NCBI GenBank assembly: GCA_944390025.1
Contig: CALXOK010000007.1
Coordinates: forward strand, 1 to 55,573
Length of the DNA stretch: 55,573 bases
Reading direction: 5' to 3'
Source: an uncultured Spirochaetales bacterium
Lineage (GTDB): Bacteria; Spirochaetota; Spirochaetia; Sphaerochaetales; Sphaerochaetaceae
Part shown: piece by piece, positions 25,624 through 34,974 of the stretch
Layout of the letters: each line of letters begins with the position of its first letter
Numbering within the stretch: the stretch's first letter is position 1
Program-made: the position numbers and the translations under genes
The notes under the pieces: generated by a model
Seen by the model: the letters and a program-made list of their open reading frames with translations, nothing else
Databases searched by the model: none
What the model was told of the DNA's origin: nothing

Positions 25624-27323
25624 GAAAACGGCCCTTCTTCATTTTCCTTGCCATCATTCTTGTCTGTGTGTCTGTCATTTTCTCTGTGTTTGTGATCTCA
25701 CTCACTCCGCAGCATTCCCATAATACCAGTCTCCTTTTCGAAGGAGAGATGGAAAGCGTCACAGGATTCGACATATCAGTCAATGATATCCCTGTCGTGG
25801 AAAACAGCAGCTCCGGTATCTGGGCATTCTCTGATAACGACAATTTCTCAAACACTTTCTGTTTCACGTTCACACTTTCCGATGTCAAAGGGGATTACAA
25901 AGATCCTTATATCTGCTTCCGCTCCTATGGTAGCAGTGTGCATGTCTGGCAGGACAGCCAGCTCATCTACGAGCTCAGTGCAAAAGAGAATGCTCATCAG
26001 CCTGTGAGCTATTATGGAGGCCGGTATAATCTCTTTCCTGTCCTGGAGGGCTGGGAGGAAAGCACTTTCAGGATAGTCTATGAGACAACATTCGACACAG
26101 AAGGGCACCGTTTTTATGATGTGTACGTCGGAGAGCCGGTTGTTCTTGTGAAGAATGTCGTCGCATCGAACCTTCCCTCTCTCCTGATTGGCCTTGTAAT
26201 CATAACCATCGCGATGTTCATCGCACTGATTACCACCGGTGAAGCCAGCAGGACAGTCAGAAGCAACATCCTCAGCACGGCGGCTGTATTCCTTGTCACT
26301 GGAGTGTGGATTCTGACTCAGAACTGGTCAAAACAGCTTTTCATACGGAATGTGACCATGGCACTCGACTTCTCTTATCTGGCTATGTCACTCCTTCCTC
26401 TTGTCATGACCACCTATGTCAGGAAGAACCATGTCAGCAATATCGAAGTCGACCTCAGGCCCTTTGAGCATTTCTCATGGCTGTACATCGCGCTGTACTC
26501 TTTCTTCATCTTCCTCAACCTTACGTTCAGCATCAACTTTGGCTCTGGCCCGCTGATGTTCCTTGCAGTGCTTCTTTTGGCCTACTTCATCTGTTTCACG
26601 GTCTTTCTCACCTATCACACGGCCAGGAAAAGAATAACCTCAGGAAAGACCCTCATCTTCAGCCTTATACTCTATGTACTCGCAATAGGACTGGACCAGT
26701 ACAGCCTCGCACTTGATTCCCCTTACTATGAGACACAGGTCCTGATTTACCTGCCTTATCTGGTGGCACTGCTCCTTTTTCTTGTCTCCGGTATCCGGGA
26801 AAGCATCGCAGTCTCACATTCGAACAAGGAGAAGAGAAAGGTCCTCCATATGGCTTATACTGATCCGCTTACAGGCCTTCTCAACCGTAATGCTCTCGAT
26901 AACAGACTTTCTCATCTGGAGACCATGAAGCTGACAGACTTCTATATATTCATGCTTGACATCAACGGCATGAAGGAATGCAATGACACATACGGACATG
27001 AAGCGGGAGATGAGCTTCTGAAAGCCTTTGCAGAAAGTCTCAGACAAGGCACCTCAGATCTCAACCGCTATATTTTCCGCTACGGCGGCGATGAGTTCCT
27101 GATCATGGTTGAGGAAAAGGAAAAGCTCGATACTGATGAAATCATCGCAAAGATAAGGACTGTTTTCAAAAGTCTTGTGAAAGTAAGCCGGTACGATTTC
27201 TCTGCCGGCGTTGTACGCTACACCCCCAGCACTAAGGGAAGCATCATGGCGCGTATCAGAGAAGCAGACAGCAGGATGTACAGCGAGAAACACAACCGTT
27301 CAGACAGCAGGGATGAAGAATGA
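25620..27323 (+). CDS. 7TM-type membrane diguanylate cyclase, second of a tandem pair
   Basis: 567 residues, same architecture as the preceding gene: an N-terminal membrane segment, an extracytoplasmic domain (about 35-175), seven helices (180-390) and GGDEF at 489-493 (RYGGDEFLIM) with LDINGMKECNDTYGHEAGDEL. No RxxD at the usual I-site position. The start is GTG 25620 after GGAGGTG and overlaps the first gene's stop, so the two are made together, perhaps as heterodimers sensing related ligands. It ends 1 bp from the convergent permease gene. Confidence 0.88.
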   Translation: MRKRPFFIFLAIILVCVSVIFSVFVISLTPQHSHNTSLLFEGEMESVTGFDISVNDIPVVENSSSGIWAFSDNDNFSNTFCFTFTLSDVKGDYKDPYICFRSYGSSVHVWQDSQLIYELSAKENAHQPVSYYGGRYNLFPVLEGWEESTFRIVYETTFDTEGHRFYDVYVGEPVVLVKNVVASNLPSLLIGLVIITIAMFIALITTGEASRTVRSNILSTAAVFLVTGVWILTQNWSKQLFIRNVTMALDFSYLAMSLLPLVMTTYVRKNHVSNIEVDLRPFEHFSWLYIALYSFFIFLNLTFSINFGSGPLMFLAVLLLAYFICFTVFLTYHTARKRITSGKTLIFSLILYVLAIGLDQYSLALDSPYYETQVLIYLPYLVALLLFLVSGIRESIAVSHSNKEKRKVLHMAYTDPLTGLLNRNALDNRLSHLETMKLTDFYIFMLDINGMKECNDTYGHEAGDELLKAFAESLRQGTSDLNRYIFRYGGDEFLIMVEEKEKLDTDEIIAKIRTVFKSLVKVSRYDFSAGVVRYTPSTKGSIMARIREADSRMYSEKHNRSDSRDEE

Positions 27324-27324
27324 G

Positions 27325-28626
27325 TCACTCTTTCGGGAGCACAAGATTGAGGACTACTGCCACAATCGTTGCGACAACGACAGGTGATGAGGCAAATACC
27401 ATTCCGACCCACTGGGGGAAACGGGCAAGAGACTCACTGACAAGGCTCACACCCATGCCAAGAGCTGCAGAAAGTCCTACAATCGAAGTGTTCCTGTAAC
27501 TCATCGGCTGCATTGCGACAAGTTTCATTCCTGTCATTGCGATTGATGCGAAGACAGAGACAGTCGCACCGCCCAGCACACACTGTGGAATTGTTGTCAG
27601 AAGTGCGGAAAAGCGCGGCACGAGGCCCGCAACCAGAAGCATCACGGCTGTAAGCGCAAGAGTGCGCCGGTTGACGACCTTCGTTGATGAGACAATGCCT
27701 ACATTCTGGGAATAAGTCGCATTCGGAAGCCCTGAGAAAAACGCACTCAGAAGATTACAAATTCCAAAGCCAATTATTCCTCCTCTCAGCTCATCTCCAT
27801 CAGGTTCCCGGTTCATGCCGCCAAGCGTTGTCGCACTCATGTCGCCTATGGCCTGGATTGCATTGACTGCGAAGAGTATCGAGATTGCAAGAACCGAAGA
27901 GAACTCAAAGCGTATTGAGAAAGGTGCCACCTGCGGGAATGAGAAAAAAGACGCCTCCCCCACGGCAGTCAGATCGACCATACCAAAAAATGCAGAAAGG
28001 ATGTAGCCTGCGATAATACCAAGAAGAATGGATGCAAGCTTGAGCATGCCGCGTCCGAAATGATTGAGCACAGTCACGCAGCCAAGAGTGAACAGAGCGA
28101 CAAGCCAGTTCTGCCAGCTGCCGAAATCGGGGTTTCCGCTTCCGCCCGCCATATAAGTGACAGCAGTAGGATACAGGGAAAGTCCTATCGTGAAGACAAC
28201 CGTTCCCGTGATGAGCGGGGGAAAGATCTTCTGTATCTTTTTTGCAAACAGGCCGATGAAAAGTGCGACAAGAGCTCCGACAATCTGGGCGCCGAATATT
28301 TCTGCAAGTCCATAACCTGACACAATGCTCTGCATTGTGGGAAGATAGGCAAAGCTCACACCCATGATTACGGGGAGTCTGGCTCCACAGTATCTAGTGA
28401 CTCCGAAAAGCTGGATAAGAGTTGAAAGTGCTGCACAGACAAGAGAAGACTGAATCAGGAGAATGCTCTGGGTACCATCCAGACCGGCAGCAGATGCGAT
28501 GATTATGGCCGGTGTCACACAGCCTACTATCATGGCGACAAGATGCTGGAGAGCCATCGGGAAGCTGTAACGCAAACCGGGCAGCATGCCATTCATGTCA
28601 AAAAGCAGCCTTGAATCTTCATTCAT
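27325..28626 (-). CDS. purine permease (NCS2, UraA/UacT-like)
   Basis: 433 residues from ATG 28626; the 30 residues upstream overlap the promoter and are discarded. About 12-14 transmembrane helices of the nucleobase:cation symporter-2 fold. Typical motifs are MALQHLVAMIVGCVTPAIIIA, the TM8 helix with QAIGDMSATT, and GFGICNLLSAFFSGLPNATYSQNVGIV. It probably imports xanthine or urate, feeding the xanthine dehydrogenase operon of the same island. The promoter is leaderless type (TGT-TAGAAT, 7 nt before ATG). It is divergent from dpaL across a region with two palindromes. Confidence 0.9.
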   Translation of the reverse strand: MNEDSRLLFDMNGMLPGLRYSFPMALQHLVAMIVGCVTPAIIIASAAGLDGTQSILLIQSSLVCAALSTLIQLFGVTRYCGARLPVIMGVSFAYLPTMQSIVSGYGLAEIFGAQIVGALVALFIGLFAKKIQKIFPPLITGTVVFTIGLSLYPTAVTYMAGGSGNPDFGSWQNWLVALFTLGCVTVLNHFGRGMLKLASILLGIIAGYILSAFFGMVDLTAVGEASFFSFPQVAPFSIRFEFSSVLAISILFAVNAIQAIGDMSATTLGGMNREPDGDELRGGIIGFGICNLLSAFFSGLPNATYSQNVGIVSSTKVVNRRTLALTAVMLLVAGLVPRFSALLTTIPQCVLGGATVSVFASIAMTGMKLVAMQPMSYRNTSIVGLSAALGMGVSLVSESLARFPQWVGMVFASSPVVVATIVAVVLNLVLPKE

Positions 28627-28633
28627 GCGTTTC

Positions 28634-28771
28634 ATTCTAACAGCAAAGTTTCCTTTCTGATAACAGATTTTGCTGTTATCCTCGAAAAAAGTTGAACTTT
28701 TTTGATGTTTACGCAATTTTTCATCATTACTGTTTCAAATTATTGCAATATTTTCATATGAGAAATATATT
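28634..28771. promoter_or_regulatory. divergent control region of the purine permease and dpaL
   Basis: Minus promoter: -10 TAGAAT (28639-28634). Plus promoter: TTGCAA (28743-28748), N17, TATATT (28766-28771), followed by GAGAGGAAG before the dpaL ATG. Between them lie two perfect inverted repeats: GATAACAG-N6-CTGTTATC (28659-28680) and AAAAAAGTT-G-AACTTTTTT (28685-28703). Both are good operator candidates for a regulator of this island. Confidence 0.6.
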
Positions 28772-28789
28772 ATTTCCAGAGAGGAAGAA

Positions 28790-30037
28790 ATGATTACTCA
28801 CACACATGCTGATTTCAAATGGATTCTGAGAAACCCGAGCCATGAGACATGGCAGGCAGACAACCTTTTCAATGTCACGACAGCCCGCAAGGCAAGACAC
28901 TTCCACAGGCAGCTGCCATCTTTCAGGCAGACACCACTTGTGAGTCTCAGCCATCTGGCTCAGATGACAGGTGTCGAAGGCATATATGTCAAGGATGAAT
29001 CCCAGAGACTTGAGCTCAACAGCTTCAAGGTAATGGGCGGTTCTTTCGCCATCTTCCGCTTCCTTCAGAAAAAGCTCGGCCTTCCAGATGAGAAGATGAC
29101 ATACAAGTTCCTCATCAGCAAGGAATGCCATGACATGACAGGTACCCTGACCTTCGCCAGCGCCACGGACGGCAACCACGGCAAGGGAATCGCATGGGCA
29201 AGCCGCATGCTCGGCCACAAGTGCAACATCTATGTTCACAGGGATACAAGTCAGGCTAGAATCGATGCGATTAAAATGTTCGGTGCGAACGTGACAGTCG
29301 TTGACGGCAACTACGATGATGCAGTCCGTCAGGTCGCCATTGATGCCCGTGATAACGGCTGGGAAATCATTTCTGACACATCCTGGGCCGGATATACTGA
29401 GGTTCCGACGTGGATCATGCAAGGCTATACGACAATGCTGCTTGAAGCACAGGAGCAGTTTGCAGGTATGGGTATTGAGAGACCTACCCATATCTTCGTG
29501 CAGGCAGGAGTCGGTGCTCTGGCTGCCTCGGTCATTGGCTTCTATGCCTCTCTTTTCAAGGACAACCTTCCGAAATTTATTGTTGTCGAGCCTGAAAACG
29601 CAGCCTGTCTCTACCATTCAGCTGAAATCGGCGACGGCCAGCCGCATTCAGTCACAGGAGATCTGGATACGATTATGGCAGGCCTTGCCTGCGGAGAACC
29701 TTCTGGCATTGCATGGAACGTTCTCTGGCCGCTTGTTGACGCCTTCCTTTCTGTTCCGGATTACGTTGCCGCACGCGGCATGAGGATACTCGCAACCCCG
29801 CTGAAGGACGATCCTTTTGTAATAAGCGGAGAGTCTGGGGCTGTGCCTCTCGGTGCTTTCTACTCCATAATGACAGAAAAGGATGTCACACAGCCGCTTA
29901 TTGACCACCTTGGAATCAACTCAGAAAGCAGGATTCTCTTCATCAACACAGAAGGAAACACAGATCCTACCCACTTCAGACAGATTATATGGGATGGCTG
30001 TGACCCTGTTCCTAAGGAATTCTGGACCACCAGATAA
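28790..30037 (+). CDS. dpaL: diaminopropionate ammonia-lyase
   Basis: 415 residues. PLP fold-type II enzyme that converts 2,3-diaminopropionate to pyruvate and ammonia; E. coli ygeX sits in the same type of purine/SDMH cluster. The PLP lysine is Lys80 in ELNSFKVMGGSF. The SATDGNHGKGIAWA motif and the PLP-phosphate loop QAGVGALAASV are intact. GAGAGG (28779-28784) precedes ATG. A secreted S41-like protease gene follows after 4 bp. Confidence 0.93.
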   Translation: MITHTHADFKWILRNPSHETWQADNLFNVTTARKARHFHRQLPSFRQTPLVSLSHLAQMTGVEGIYVKDESQRLELNSFKVMGGSFAIFRFLQKKLGLPDEKMTYKFLISKECHDMTGTLTFASATDGNHGKGIAWASRMLGHKCNIYVHRDTSQARIDAIKMFGANVTVVDGNYDDAVRQVAIDARDNGWEIISDTSWAGYTEVPTWIMQGYTTMLLEAQEQFAGMGIERPTHIFVQAGVGALAASVIGFYASLFKDNLPKFIVVEPENAACLYHSAEIGDGQPHSVTGDLDTIMAGLACGEPSGIAWNVLWPLVDAFLSVPDYVAARGMRILATPLKDDPFVISGESGAVPLGAFYSIMTEKDVTQPLIDHLGINSESRILFINTEGNTDPTHFRQIIWDGCDPVPKEFWTTR

Positions 30038-30041
30038 TTTG

Positions 30042-31232
30042 ATGAAAAGACTCATCTCATTACTGCTCGCATTTCTCATCCTGACATCTTGGCTTGCTGC
30101 CAGCGACATCAGTACAATATATAAAGAGCTGGCAGCACGGCATCCTGATTTTTTCAATACTGTAAGTAAGGAAGAATGCGAGAGTTTTGTCAGCGCGCTG
30201 GAAAAACTGCAAGCAGAAAATGATGATGGATGTTTTTTCTATGCTCTTTCATCCGTGGCGGCTCTGGCTCATGATTCCCATACAGGAGTGAGTCTGAGTC
30301 CTCAGATACTGGAAAAGTTACATTTCATCCCGCTTGGTCTTGACTTCTTCACAGACACAGGCCTGACAGTAGTCTGGACTGATACAGAACACAGAAATAT
30401 CCTTGCTAAACAGATTAGTGAAATCTGTGGAAAAAGCTTTGATGAAATCATTGAGAAAGCCTCTTTCCTGATTCCGCATGACAATAATGTTTTCCTTTTA
30501 TCCCAGTTCATGGATAATCATGCAGTGATTTATGAGTTCTATGTTACAGCTGGACTTGTGGAGGAAGGAGAAGCAGTGACTGTAACATTCTCAGATGGAA
30601 CAGATGCTGACTTCAAGCCCATTACCTGGGATGAATACACAAGACAGGAAAAGGCCTTATTACAACAGGCAGTTCCGCCTACCGTGAACTGGCCTTCATA
30701 TTACAGTGCCATGTTTCTTGATAGCCCAGATGCTGTTCTCATCAATTACCACTCCTGCCAGAATATGCCAGCATATACATTCTCAGAGTTCACAGAGGAT
30801 TTGAAGAGTCTCTTTGAGGAATATGATTTTTCAAAGGTTGTCATTGACCTGAGATACAACAGCGGCGGAGACAGCTCAGTGATTACTCCTCTTATTGATC
30901 TTCTTAAAGTAATCCAGAACAGGCAGAGTTGTGAAATCTTTGTCCTCATAGCAGAAGACACCTTCTCTTCTGCAATCCTCAATGCACTCGCACTAAAAGA
31001 AAATCTCAATGCAGTACTGGTAGGACGGCCAACGGGAGGCTCGGTGAGTCACTACGGAGAACTGGGTTTTGGCATTCTTCCAGAAAGCGATCTGACCTAC
31101 CACTATTCTACAAAGTATTTCGATAATGGCATGTCAGGTCCGCTTGTGCCGGACATCCTGACAGAAAGGAACCTTGCTGACTACATTTACGGGCAGGATG
31201 GAGAGCTGAAACATTTGGAACTTGTCACATAA
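30042..31232 (+). CDS. exported S41-family (C-terminal processing-like) peptidase
   Basis: 396 residues from ATG 30042, where a signal peptide begins (MKRLISLLLAFLILTSWLAA); the frame is open upstream through the dpaL end, but that has no start signals. The fold of the S41/tricorn core is visible: DLRYNSGGDSS, then EDTFSSAILNAL, where the nucleophilic serine is expected, and GRPTGGSVSHYGE. No PDZ domain is apparent. It is probably periplasmic. It is co-transcribed with dpaL, which is a strange pairing. Its 3' end overlaps yqeB by 8 bp. Confidence 0.8.
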   Translation: MKRLISLLLAFLILTSWLAASDISTIYKELAARHPDFFNTVSKEECESFVSALEKLQAENDDGCFFYALSSVAALAHDSHTGVSLSPQILEKLHFIPLGLDFFTDTGLTVVWTDTEHRNILAKQISEICGKSFDEIIEKASFLIPHDNNVFLLSQFMDNHAVIYEFYVTAGLVEEGEAVTVTFSDGTDADFKPITWDEYTRQEKALLQQAVPPTVNWPSYYSAMFLDSPDAVLINYHSCQNMPAYTFSEFTEDLKSLFEEYDFSKVVIDLRYNSGGDSSVITPLIDLLKVIQNRQSCEIFVLIAEDTFSSAILNALALKENLNAVLVGRPTGGSVSHYGELGFGILPESDLTYHYSTKYFDNGMSGPLVPDILTERNLADYIYGQDGELKHLELVT

Positions 31233-32718
31233 ACTCATGAAAGAAACGGTCGACTGCTTCCAGAACCCCGCCTGCAATCGCATAAGCCTTGTCTGATGGA
31301 GTGTTGTATTCAACACCTTCTCCTCTCGGATCGACATCGGCAATCTTGAAGCCTTCTGGAACTTCCAGCCCATCATGAAGCATACCACGCACCATTCCAT
31401 CTATCACGGTATACTGAGGCTGATTTCCAACCATTGCCACAGCATCGCCTCTTTTCACAATATCGCCAAAGGTCCTTAGCCCCCTGAATACGCCGGCACA
31501 GCTGCTCCTGATGACACGCTCGCTGGAGTATCCTCCGATATTCCCGGGAACACCGGTATTCTCAATAGCACTTCCGTCTGTGATTATGCGGCCAAGAGTA
31601 TGCCCGCGTTTTGTCTCAATCACGACATCAACATCAGATCCGGCAATAAAGCCGGGACCGAGGGCGATTGTAAGAGGAGCCATGTCACGGCTTGTTCCCA
31701 GGTTCTTCTTTGCGATAATTGCATCTATCAGCACGGCAGGATGAAGAATCCGGACAGATTCAGCCTTCTCATCCACAAACACAGGAACAAGTCCTTCATC
31801 AAAGGCATGGAAACAGTCAGAAGCCTTGTCAATAAGCACGGCCTTTATGCCATCAACCTCGCACCTGCCATCATAAACCGCTTCTGCGAAACTGACATTG
31901 CGTCTTACCTGAGTCGGCTTTGCAGTCTCCAGTGCAAGAACATTGTAACCGGCCCTTGTAAGCCTGATTATCGTGGCAGTGGCAAGATCTCCCGCACCAC
32001 GGACAATGACAAGCCTGCGGGCAATCTCACTTGACGGTCTGCCTGTTTTTCTGTTGAAGGCACGCATCACCTCCGCAGTCACGGCAACAGCAATCTCCTC
32101 CGGCGTCTCTGAGCCGATATCAAGTCCGGCTGGAGCCATTATTCCCTTTTCCGGAATCACTCTGGAGCGGGATGATAGGACTCCTGTGTAAAACGTCCTT
32201 GAATAATCCACATTCCTCAGGACTTCATCCTTATCATGCACTGTGACAATCAGAGCACAGTTTTCATCAAGCGTGAGAGAAGAAAGCGCTGCTTTCCAGT
32301 CAGGAGCATAAAAAGACTGCTCTGCGAAAGCACATTCAAAAGGTCTTATGTCACAGACTGCGACAGCATAGCCTGTCTCATGTAGAAGTCTGGCCACAGC
32401 CTTGCCTACATGACCATAACCAATCACGACCGCTTTCTTAATCCTGTTCACGACATCAATCATAATTGTGACCTTCCCCCTTCCGGCATTCACTGAGACA
32501 AGCCTTCCTCTGCCAGTTCTGAGGCACTCAAGTGCCAGCTCAACTGCCTGAGACTCTACCTGATGACCTCCGATTGTCGAATGTGTCCTTCCTTCTCCAT
32601 CAACAAGCATCCGGCCCTCCTTTCGCGGAACATGGCCTTCACTTGAGACGATGGTGACGATGGCGAATGGAAGATTCCTCTCCTCAAGACGGGAAGCTTC
32701 AGCAAAGAGTCTTTGCAT
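31225..32718 (-). CDS. yqeB: selenium-dependent molybdenum hydroxylase maturation protein YqeB
   Basis: 497 residues in three parts: an XdhC/CoxI domain (about 1-90, SEGHVPRKEGRMLVDGEG, TIGGHQVESQAVE), a Rossmann domain (97-230, VVIGYGHVGKAVARLL) and the YqeB/EF2563 domain (236-497, VIVRGAGDLATATIIRLTRA, then GPGFIAGSDVDVVIETKRGH). It belongs to the set of proteins restricted to genomes with SDMH enzymes and is thought to help insert selenium into the molybdenum cofactor site. The start overlaps yqeC by 20 bp. Confidence 0.92.
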   Translation of the reverse strand: MQRLFAEASRLEERNLPFAIVTIVSSEGHVPRKEGRMLVDGEGRTHSTIGGHQVESQAVELALECLRTGRGRLVSVNAGRGKVTIMIDVVNRIKKAVVIGYGHVGKAVARLLHETGYAVAVCDIRPFECAFAEQSFYAPDWKAALSSLTLDENCALIVTVHDKDEVLRNVDYSRTFYTGVLSSRSRVIPEKGIMAPAGLDIGSETPEEIAVAVTAEVMRAFNRKTGRPSSEIARRLVIVRGAGDLATATIIRLTRAGYNVLALETAKPTQVRRNVSFAEAVYDGRCEVDGIKAVLIDKASDCFHAFDEGLVPVFVDEKAESVRILHPAVLIDAIIAKKNLGTSRDMAPLTIALGPGFIAGSDVDVVIETKRGHTLGRIITDGSAIENTGVPGNIGGYSSERVIRSSCAGVFRGLRTFGDIVKRGDAVAMVGNQPQYTVIDGMVRGMLHDGLEVPEGFKIADVDPRGEGVEYNTPSDKAYAIAGGVLEAVDRFFHEFM

Positions 32719-33400
32719 ACACTCTGTCCTCCCTCAGGGAGCCGAGGATTACCGGATAAACGCACTCAAGACTCCTGATATCAGGCTGGAAGATATCTGC
32801 CTGATTAATCAGCAGCAGGCAGTCACCCTGAGCCCGTTTGAATGCACCTTCAGCATCATTTATGAGAAATGAGATGAATGCATCATCCACTTTTCTTGTG
32901 CTTTCAAAGCCGAAGCACACATTATCTATGCACTCTCCCCAGGCACTTGCGCCCATCACCGCAACGGTGGCACTCGTCTCCGGCAGGATGACAGGGTCCC
33001 GCTGTGTATGGTACTTCAGCGGAAGCTGCCTCGAGCCGTCAGCCTCGATTAACACGGCATCAAAACGCTTTATCAGAAGAGAGAGCACTTCAGGACGAGG
33101 AGAAATCATCTTCTTCGGATCCATAAGAGCTTTCTGGGCATAGAAGACACTTTTCCCTTTTTCCACTTCATACTGGAGGACAGCCGTCTCATCCGTGAAA
33201 ACCTCATCAGTTTCAAAATCATAGGTTTTGGGAGACTGGATCTTCGTTGTCGTGGTGAGCAGGACACTGAGACCCTTGTCCTTCAGATAGCGGCCAAGAG
33301 ATACAAGCAGTGTTGTCTTTCCGCCTGCTCCTGTAACGGATATCACCCCCTGTCCTGAGGGAATGAGTTTGTTTGCAATGGTGCTGACCAGACTTTCCAT
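32699..33400 (-). CDS. yqeC: selenium cofactor biosynthesis protein YqeC
   Basis: 233 residues. A P-loop lies at 24-30 (GAGGKTT in SVTGAGGKTTLLVSLGRYL), DAVLIEADGSRQLPLK is the Walker-B-like stretch, and the family-specific ending is LLINQADIF. YqeC accompanies YqeB in SDMH genomes; an NTP-dependent role in cofactor maturation is assumed, not proven. It is first gene of yqeC-yqeB. The promoter is leaderless: TTGAGA-N18-TATTAT ends 6 nt before ATG. Confidence 0.9.
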   Translation of the reverse strand: MESLVSTIANKLIPSGQGVISVTGAGGKTTLLVSLGRYLKDKGLSVLLTTTTKIQSPKTYDFETDEVFTDETAVLQYEVEKGKSVFYAQKALMDPKKMISPRPEVLSLLIKRFDAVLIEADGSRQLPLKYHTQRDPVILPETSATVAVMGASAWGECIDNVCFGFESTRKVDDAFISFLINDAEGAFKRAQGDCLLLINQADIFQPDIRSLECVYPVILGSLREDRVYAKTLC

Positions 33401-33406
33401 GAGTCA

Positions 33407-33436
33407 ATAATACAACTCAATGAAGTGAAATCTCAA
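33407..33436 (-). promoter_or_regulatory. yqeC promoter, leaderless type
   Basis: Minus strand TTGAGA (33436-33431), 18-bp spacer, TATTAT (33412-33407), 6 nt to ATG 33400. It lies directly after the tRNA terminator. Confidence 0.7.
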
Positions 33437-33438
33437 TT

Positions 33439-33473
33439 AAAAACAATGAAACCGGGTCTTTTACAACCCGGTT
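33439..33473 (-). terminator. terminator of tRNA-Arg
   Basis: An 8-bp GC-rich stem (AACCGGGT / ACCCGGTT at 33473-33466 and 33457-33450), 8-nt loop, then TCATTGTTTTT on the minus strand. Confidence 0.82.
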
Positions 33474-33477
33474 CCGT

Positions 33478-33551
33478 TACGCCCTACAAGATTCGAACTT
33501 GTCACCTACTGCTTAGAAGGCAGTTGCTCTATCCAGGTGAGCTAAGGGCGC
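33478..33551 (-). tRNA. tRNA-Arg (anticodon UCU)
   Basis: A complete 74-nt cloverleaf. Acceptor GCGCCCT pairs with AGGGCGT (one G-U pair), D arm GCTC...GAGC, anticodon stem ACTGC/GCAGT with loop CTTCTAA (anticodon TCT), variable loop AGGTG, T arm ACAAG-TTCGAAT-CTTGT, discriminator A. The CCA end is not encoded (next bases ACG). It reads AGA codons, which are common in these genes. It has its own promoter and terminator. Confidence 0.96.
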
Positions 33552-33584
33552 ATTATGTGCCGTGACGTTCACGACACTTGAAGG

Positions 33585-33613
33585 ATGTTACACGAAAGAG
33601 AAATAAAGTGCAA
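33585..33613 (-). promoter_or_regulatory. promoter of tRNA-Arg
   Basis: Minus strand TTGCAC (33613-33608), 17-bp spacer, TAACAT (33590-33585), start expected at about 33578. Confidence 0.65.
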
Positions 33614-33616
33614 GCC

Positions 33617-34900
33617 TCAATGCCAGTACTTCTCCATCCTTCTTCTCAGGCCTTCTGCGTAGGCATCCCAGTCAGATATCGGCTTGAGGGCTACACCGTC
33701 CTCGCAGGCGGCTCTGGCCACTGCAACGGCTTCTGCTCCAATGACCCTCGGGTCAAACGGCTTCGGGACAATGTAGTTTTTCCCGAAGGAGAACTTCTGT
33801 CCTCCATAAGCCTTTGAGACTTCCTCAGGAACATCTTCTTTCGCCAGATCGGCAAGTGCTCTCGCCGCTGCCATTTTCATGTTCTCAGTAATCCGGGTCG
33901 CCCTGACATCAAGCGCACCGCGGAAGATGAACGGAAAACCGAGGACATTGTTAATCTGGTTCGGGTAATCGCTTCTTCCGGTTGCCATGATTACATCATC
34001 CCTTGTCGCTACAGCTGTCTCATATTTTATTTCAGGATCAGGATTGGCCATTGCGAAGACAACAGGATCTGAAGCCATTGAAAGCAGCATCTGAGGCGTC
34101 AGGCAGTCCTTTACGGATAGTCCCATGAATACATCTGCACCGCGGATGGCGTCTTCCAGAGTTCTTGCTTCTGTTGCGGCAGCGAAATACTCTTTTTCTT
34201 GAGACATCTTTCCCCTGCCTTTGTATATGACACCCTTGCTGTCGCACATGATGATGTTCTCCTTCCTGACCCCGCAGGAGATGAACATCTTCGCACAGCT
34301 TATGCCGGCAGCGCCCGCTCCGTTGACTACAACCCTGATTGAATCAATTCTCTTTCCTGTGATTTCGCAGGCGTTCATCAGGCCGGCACTGGCTATGATT
34401 GCGGTTCCATGCTGGTCATCATGGAAAACCGGGATGTCGCACAGCTCAATCAGCCGTCTTTCTATTTCAAAGCACTCCGGCCCCTTGATATCCTCAAGGT
34501 TTATGCCGCCGAAAGTCACACTGATGGCCTTGACAATCTGGATGAACTTCTCCGGGTCCTTTTCGTTGACTTCGATATCAAAAACATCGATATCTGCAAA
34601 TCTCTTGAAAAGGACTCCCTTGCCTTCCATGACAGGTTTTGATGCCAGCGCACCACGGTCTCCAAGACCGAGGATGGCGGTACCATTTGAGATGACGGCA
34701 ACAAGATTGCCTTTTGAAGTATATTCATAGGCACTAGCCGCATCCTTCTCTATTTCCAGCACGGGTTTTGCGACGCCGGGTGTATAGGCATATGACAGAT
34801 CCTCTGCACTGCGGCAGGGCTTTGTCGGAACGACAGAAACCTTTCCAGGCACACCGTCAAGGCAGTGATATTCAAGCGCTTTATCCATATCTTTCTCCAT
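33617..34900 (-). CDS. NAD(P)-dependent malic enzyme
   Basis: 427 residues, the short bacterial form without a phosphotransacetylase domain. It decarboxylates malate to pyruvate, making NAD(P)H. The N-terminal motif [13 protein letters not shown], the metal/catalytic stretch [12 protein letters not shown], the Rossmann loop [16 protein letters not shown] and [10 protein letters not shown] are all present. Start ATG 34900 fits a leaderless promoter (TTGCAA-N18-TAAAAT-N9). A second in-frame ATG (34888) has GGAG before it, so the start is not settled. Cofactor choice cannot be read with confidence. Confidence 0.92.
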   Translation of the reverse strand: MEKDMDKALEYHCLDGVPGKVSVVPTKPCRSAEDLSYAYTPGVAKPVLEIEKDAASAYEYTSKGNLVAVISNGTAILGLGDRGALASKPVMEGKGVLFKRFADIDVFDIEVNEKDPEKFIQIVKAISVTFGGINLEDIKGPECFEIERRLIELCDIPVFHDDQHGTAIIASAGLMNACEITGKRIDSIRVVVNGAGAAGISCAKMFISCGVRKENIIMCDSKGVIYKGRGKMSQEKEYFAAATEARTLEDAIRGADVFMGLSVKDCLTPQMLLSMASDPVVFAMANPDPEIKYETAVATRDDVIMATGRSDYPNQINNVLGFPFIFRGALDVRATRITENMKMAAARALADLAKEDVPEEVSKAYGGQKFSFGKNYIVPKPFDPRVIGAEAVAVARAACEDGVALKPISDWDAYAEGLRRRMEKYWH

Positions 34901-34909
34901 GTTTTTCCT

Positions 34910-34968
34910 ATTTTATCTTCCTGCAGTACATTTTTGCAATTGAAGAGCCGGAGTTTTTCAACTAGGAT
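34910..34968. promoter_or_regulatory. divergent leaderless promoters of malic enzyme and alpha/beta hydrolase
   Basis: Minus: TTGCAA (34939-34934), N18, TAAAAT (34915-34910), N9 to ATG 34900. Plus: TTGAAG (34940-34945), N17, TAGGAT (34963-34968), N6 to ATG 34975. The -35 boxes abut, so the two genes share their upstream DNA. Confidence 0.7.
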
Positions 34969-34974
34969 TTTTTC

